Shown here piece by piece: positions 61,192 to 64,000 of a stretch of 64,000 nt of DNA. The DNA lies in the NCBI RefSeq assembly GCF_002924445.1, contig NZ_PIGG01000026.1, positions 338,676 to 402,675 of the forward strand, given 5' to 3'. The translations under genes were made by a program, and so were the position numbers. This DNA comes from Minwuia thermotolerans (lineage in GTDB: Bacteria; Pseudomonadota; Alphaproteobacteria; Minwuiales; Minwuiaceae). Under the pieces are notes generated by a model. That model was not told where the DNA came from. It worked only from the letters and a program-made list of their open reading frames with translations, and ran no database searches. The stretch's first letter is position 1. Each line of letters begins with the position of its first letter.

Positions 61192-62866
61192 GTCCACCAC
61201 GCAGCAGGTTTCCAGGAAGGGGACCGTTGGGGTCCACGGCGTCGGCATTGTCCTGCCGGATTACGGTGCCGTTGACAATCACCGCGTCGATGCCGTCGGC
61301 TTCCGAGATCAGCCGGTCTGCGCCGGCCGGAAAATCCCAGACACGCTGGACGGGTCCGCAGCCGACGGTCTCGGGATCGAAGATCACGATGTCCGCGGGC
61401 CGGCCCTCGGCCAGTGTGCCCCGGTCGGTGATGCCGAAGACCTCCGCCGGTCGGCTGGTCAGCATCCGCACGGCCTCCTCGATGGAGAAGACCTTCTTCT
61501 CCCGCACCCAGCGGCCGAGCAGATGCGTCGGCAGGCAGGCGTCGCAGAGCTGGCTGGCGTGCGCCCCGGCGTCGGAGAGGCCGATCACCGTGTTGCCGTC
61601 CTTCAACAGCGGCTCCACTTCGTCCTCGAAATGGTTCGCCACCGGCATGCGGAAGCGCGCCTCCAGATCGGTCGACAGGGAGATGTCGAGCATGAAATCC
61701 GTCGGATGCTTGCCGGCCTGGGCGGCGGCATCCGCCAGGGTCATCTCCGCCAGTTCGGGATGGCCCGGGACGTCGGCGATGATGGTCATGTCGAAGCTGC
61801 GCTGGAAGCCGGGACGGATATTGCCCGACAGCTTGTGGCGGAACGCGTCGCGGAAGTCCGCGTCGGCGTAGAGGCGCTTCTTCTCCTCGAAGCTGGCGCC
61901 GCGCACCGGCTTGAAGACCGAGACGGGCTCGAAGATGAAGGGCGCCTTCATCTGGATCTCGAACATCAGCGCCCGCGGCGTGACCTGGGGCACGATGTCG
62001 AGGCCCTGGTTCTTCAGCTCCCGGGTGCGCTCGAGATGCTCTTCCGCGGTGCCGTCGGCGAGTTGCGTACCCGCCAGCATGGCGGTCCAGGTCACGGGGC
62101 GGCCCGTCTGGCGCGCAATCCGCTCGAATTCCGGGATGAACAGCTCGCGGCCGATGGTGGCCTGCAGGATGCCCTTGTCCTTCTCGCCCAGCACGCCGGC
62201 CAGCGTCTCGATCTCCTGCATGGAGGCGAGGCGGCTCGGCACGGGCCGTCCGGCGTAGCCCGTATGGGTCACGGCCTTGGAGGTGGCGAAGCCGATGGCG
62301 CCGGCGTCCATCGCCTCCTCGACGAGGCGTTTCATTTCAGCCAGCTCGTCGGCGTTGGCCTCGCGCTCCGTCGCTTCCTCGCCCATGACGTAGAGCCGGA
62401 GCGGCGTGTGGCCGCAGAAGACGCTGATGTTGATCGCGGTGCCCAGCTTCTCCAGCGCGTCGAGATACTCCGGGAAGCTCTCGAAGCCCCAGTCGCCCAG
62501 GCCGCTCGTCAGTGCGGCCACACTCATGCCCTCGACGTTCTCCAGCGTGCGCATGATCAGGTCGCGGTGCTCGCGCCGCGTCGGCGCAACAGCGAAGCCG
62601 CAATTGCCCATCACGGCCGTGGTGACGCCGTGCCAGGGCGAGATCGACAGCATCCGGTCCCAGACGACCTGCGCGTCGTAATGGGTGTGGATGTCGACGA
62701 AGCCCGGCGCGACGACATGGCCCTTCGCGTCGATGGTGCGCTCGGCGTCCCCGTCCACCTTGCCCATGGCGACGATCCGGCCGTCCTTGACGCCGATATC
62801 GCCCTTCCAGCCCTTCGCGCCGGTGCCGTCGACGATGGTTCCGTTGGTGATCTTGAGATCGAGCAT
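61184..62866 (-). CDS. amidohydrolase family protein (N-acyl-D-amino-acid deacylase-like)
   Basis: 560-residue metal-dependent hydrolase of the D-aminoacylase type. The start is MLDLKITNGTIVDGTG, with AGGAGG just upstream. The first metal motif is GFVDIHTHYDAQ (about 58-69), and further ligands lie in MGNCGFAVAP, FCGHTPLR and GLSDAGAHAS. The terminal region GTLAEGRPADIVIFDPETV is typical. It follows the Amidohydro_2 gene (10 nt) and overlaps the carboxyltransferase. True substrate is unknown. Confidence 0.85.
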   Translation of the reverse strand: MLDLKITNGTIVDGTGAKGWKGDIGVKDGRIVAMGKVDGDAERTIDAKGHVVAPGFVDIHTHYDAQVVWDRMLSISPWHGVTTAVMGNCGFAVAPTRREHRDLIMRTLENVEGMSVAALTSGLGDWGFESFPEYLDALEKLGTAINISVFCGHTPLRLYVMGEEATEREANADELAEMKRLVEEAMDAGAIGFATSKAVTHTGYAGRPVPSRLASMQEIETLAGVLGEKDKGILQATIGRELFIPEFERIARQTGRPVTWTAMLAGTQLADGTAEEHLERTRELKNQGLDIVPQVTPRALMFEIQMKAPFIFEPVSVFKPVRGASFEEKKRLYADADFRDAFRHKLSGNIRPGFQRSFDMTIIADVPGHPELAEMTLADAAAQAGKHPTDFMLDISLSTDLEARFRMPVANHFEDEVEPLLKDGNTVIGLSDAGAHASQLCDACLPTHLLGRWVREKKVFSIEEAVRMLTSRPAEVFGITDRGTLAEGRPADIVIFDPETVGCGPVQRVWDFPAGADRLISEADGIDAVIVNGTVIRQDNADAVDPNGPLPGNLLRGGHA

Positions 62867-62876
62867 CTTCCGCCTC

Positions 62877-63980
62877 CTACTGGATCGGCAGGTCGTAGAG
62901 TTCCCGCACATTGTCGCGCAGGATGCGTTGCTTTTCGTGATCGGACAGATTGACGGTCTGCTCTGCCAGGATCTCCTGCGACCAGGGCCAGGTGGCGTCC
63001 GAATGGGGGAAATCGTTGGCCCACATCAGGCGGTCCACGTTCAGCAGATCCTTCATCTGGAAGGCCGACCAGTCGTCCTGAAACGTCAGGTAGATGTGCT
63101 CCAGGAAATACTCGGACGGCAGGCGCTGCAGCTCGTCGCACTTCATCCAGTAACGGTGGCGCTTGTAGGCGTGGTCGGCGCGGTACATCCAGTGGGGCGC
63201 CCAGCCGGCGTCGGCCTCGACGCAGACGATCTTCAGGTCCGGATGCCGGTCGAAGACGCCGCCGAAGATGAAGGTGCCCAGGATGTCCTGATTGCCGCGG
63301 ATGATCGACTGGAAGGAGTTGATCCGCGGCCCCCGCGTGCGGCCGGCGGCGGCGTTGCTCGACGTCAGGATGTGGAACGACAGCGGCATCTTCAGGTCGA
63401 CCGCGGCTTCGTAGAATGGATCGTAGATGGGGTCGTCATAGTCGGCGACCGCCGGCTCGCCCGGCATCATGATGCCGCGGAAGCCGCGCGCCTTCAGGTC
63501 CATCAGGTCGGCGATACCTTCGTCTACCGTGCGCATCGCGATCTGGGGCATGCCGAACAGCCGGCCGGGGGCGAAGTCGCAATACTCCTGCAGCCAGATG
63601 TTGTAGGCGTCGAAGCAGGCCTTCTTGTAGTCGAAGTCTGGATGATTGCAGAGCATCATGCCGACCGAAGGATAGATGATTTCGCCAAAGATTCCGTCGC
63701 GATCCTGGTCGGCCAGCCGCGCCTTGGGATCGTAGCCGCCCGGATGCAGGTCGCCGTAGTTCTGGGTGTTGAAGTTGAGATCCTTCGGATCCCGCCCCGC
63801 GGCGGCCACGAGCCCCATCGGGATCGGCTTGTCGAAGCCGGGAATGACGAAGACCTCGCCGAACTTCGGGTCCTTGACGATATGCGGCGCCTTCTCACGC
63901 CAGGCCTTGTCGATGCGCGCGGAATAGCAGTCCGGCGGCTCGGTGATGTGAGAATCGGCGGAAATCGGCGTGATGCTCAT
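62877..63980 (-). CDS. amidohydrolase (Amidohydro_2; ACMSD-like)
   Basis: 367-residue TIM-barrel metal hydrolase/decarboxylase. ATG 63980 follows GGGGAGGA. The metal-binding start is ISADSHITEPPD (about 6-17), with SFHILTSS and the catalytic Asp in MWANDFPHSDATWPW near the C-terminus. The ACMSD/2,3-DHB decarboxylase class is indicated. It is first in a minus-strand operon with the D-aminoacylase-like protein and a carboxyltransferase. Function may be in degradation of an aromatic or N-acyl compound. Confidence 0.85.
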   Translation of the reverse strand: MSITPISADSHITEPPDCYSARIDKAWREKAPHIVKDPKFGEVFVIPGFDKPIPMGLVAAAGRDPKDLNFNTQNYGDLHPGGYDPKARLADQDRDGIFGEIIYPSVGMMLCNHPDFDYKKACFDAYNIWLQEYCDFAPGRLFGMPQIAMRTVDEGIADLMDLKARGFRGIMMPGEPAVADYDDPIYDPFYEAAVDLKMPLSFHILTSSNAAAGRTRGPRINSFQSIIRGNQDILGTFIFGGVFDRHPDLKIVCVEADAGWAPHWMYRADHAYKRHRYWMKCDELQRLPSEYFLEHIYLTFQDDWSAFQMKDLLNVDRLMWANDFPHSDATWPWSQEILAEQTVNLSDHEKQRILRDNVRELYDLPIQ

Positions 63981-64000
63981 GGCGCAGTCCTCCCCTTGGA

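Overview
The window is high-GC (roughly two thirds G+C) chromosomal DNA from an aerobic, heterotrophic alphaproteobacterium, probably Rhodospirillales-like. The evidence is the order SPOR protein–nagZ–scpA–scpB–tatABC–serS–surE–pcm–nlpD, the hsp20–DUF1150 pair, a PhaR-type polyhydroxybutyrate (PHB) locus, a perfect CtrA box and many MttB/dimethylglycine-dehydrogenase-type genes. I see no rRNA, tRNA, CRISPR array, IS element or prophage. Coding density is very high, no gene-free stretch exceeds about 225 bp, and most long open frames opposite the genes are GC artefacts.

Layout. 1-10.7 kb: cell-envelope and housekeeping genes on the plus strand (SPOR, NagZ, ScpAB, an orphan ABC ATPase, TatABC, SerS, SurE, Pcm, NlpD-like, GNAT, a small membrane protein). 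10.7-13.8 kb: a DUF815 ATPase and aroA on the minus strand, divergent from hsp20-DUF1150, which carries a putative RpoH promoter and a ROSE-like RNA thermometer. 13.8-22.7 kb: catabolism, with a PAS protein, a DMGDH-type flavoprotein plus MttB-family methyltransferase, an acyl-CoA carboxylase beta subunit, a PECR-like SDR, a crotonase lacking the usual glutamates, and a GST. 22.8-26.4 kb: a STAS protein, a metallo-beta-lactamase-fold hydrolase and a CHASE2-PP2C phosphatase, a compact signalling operon. 26.4-29.8 kb: an MDR reductase, an aldehyde dehydrogenase and a 2OG-Fe(II) oxygenase. 29.9-34.2 kb: the PHB locus (phaB, phaA, a short PhaC-like protein, divergent phaR) with TGC/GCA-rich candidate PhaR operators. 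34.3-35.9 kb: class I fumarase.

36.1-47.9 kb is the respiratory core. Twelve genes encode Alternative Complex III (ActA-F), a small membrane protein, a Sco copper chaperone and an A2-type caa3 oxidase, almost all joined by ATGA overlaps. Quinol would be oxidised by ACIII and electrons passed to the oxidase. The coxA gene is disrupted by a perfect 22-bp tandem duplication in the last transmembrane helix. An FMN-dependent glutamate-synthase-like protein, a LysR regulator, a DUF1127 protein, TrmFO and an AEC transporter follow.

53.3-56.6 kb: a large flagellin-associated beta-propeller protein and a FliL-like protein diverge around a CtrA box. 56.6-58.2 kb: a cobalt-type nitrile hydratase (alpha, beta, accessory). 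58.3-58.9 kb: a phosphatidylserine-decarboxylase-like protein without its catalytic residues. 58.9-59.6 kb: a Doc/AbrB toxin-antitoxin module with an AT-rich promoter. 59.6-64 kb: a second carboxyltransferase and two amidohydrolases in one minus-strand operon.

The observations most worth checking are the coxA duplication, the hsp20 RNA thermometer, the STAS/MBL/CHASE2-PP2C operon, the inactive-looking Psd paralogue, and the candidate CtrA and PhaR sites.
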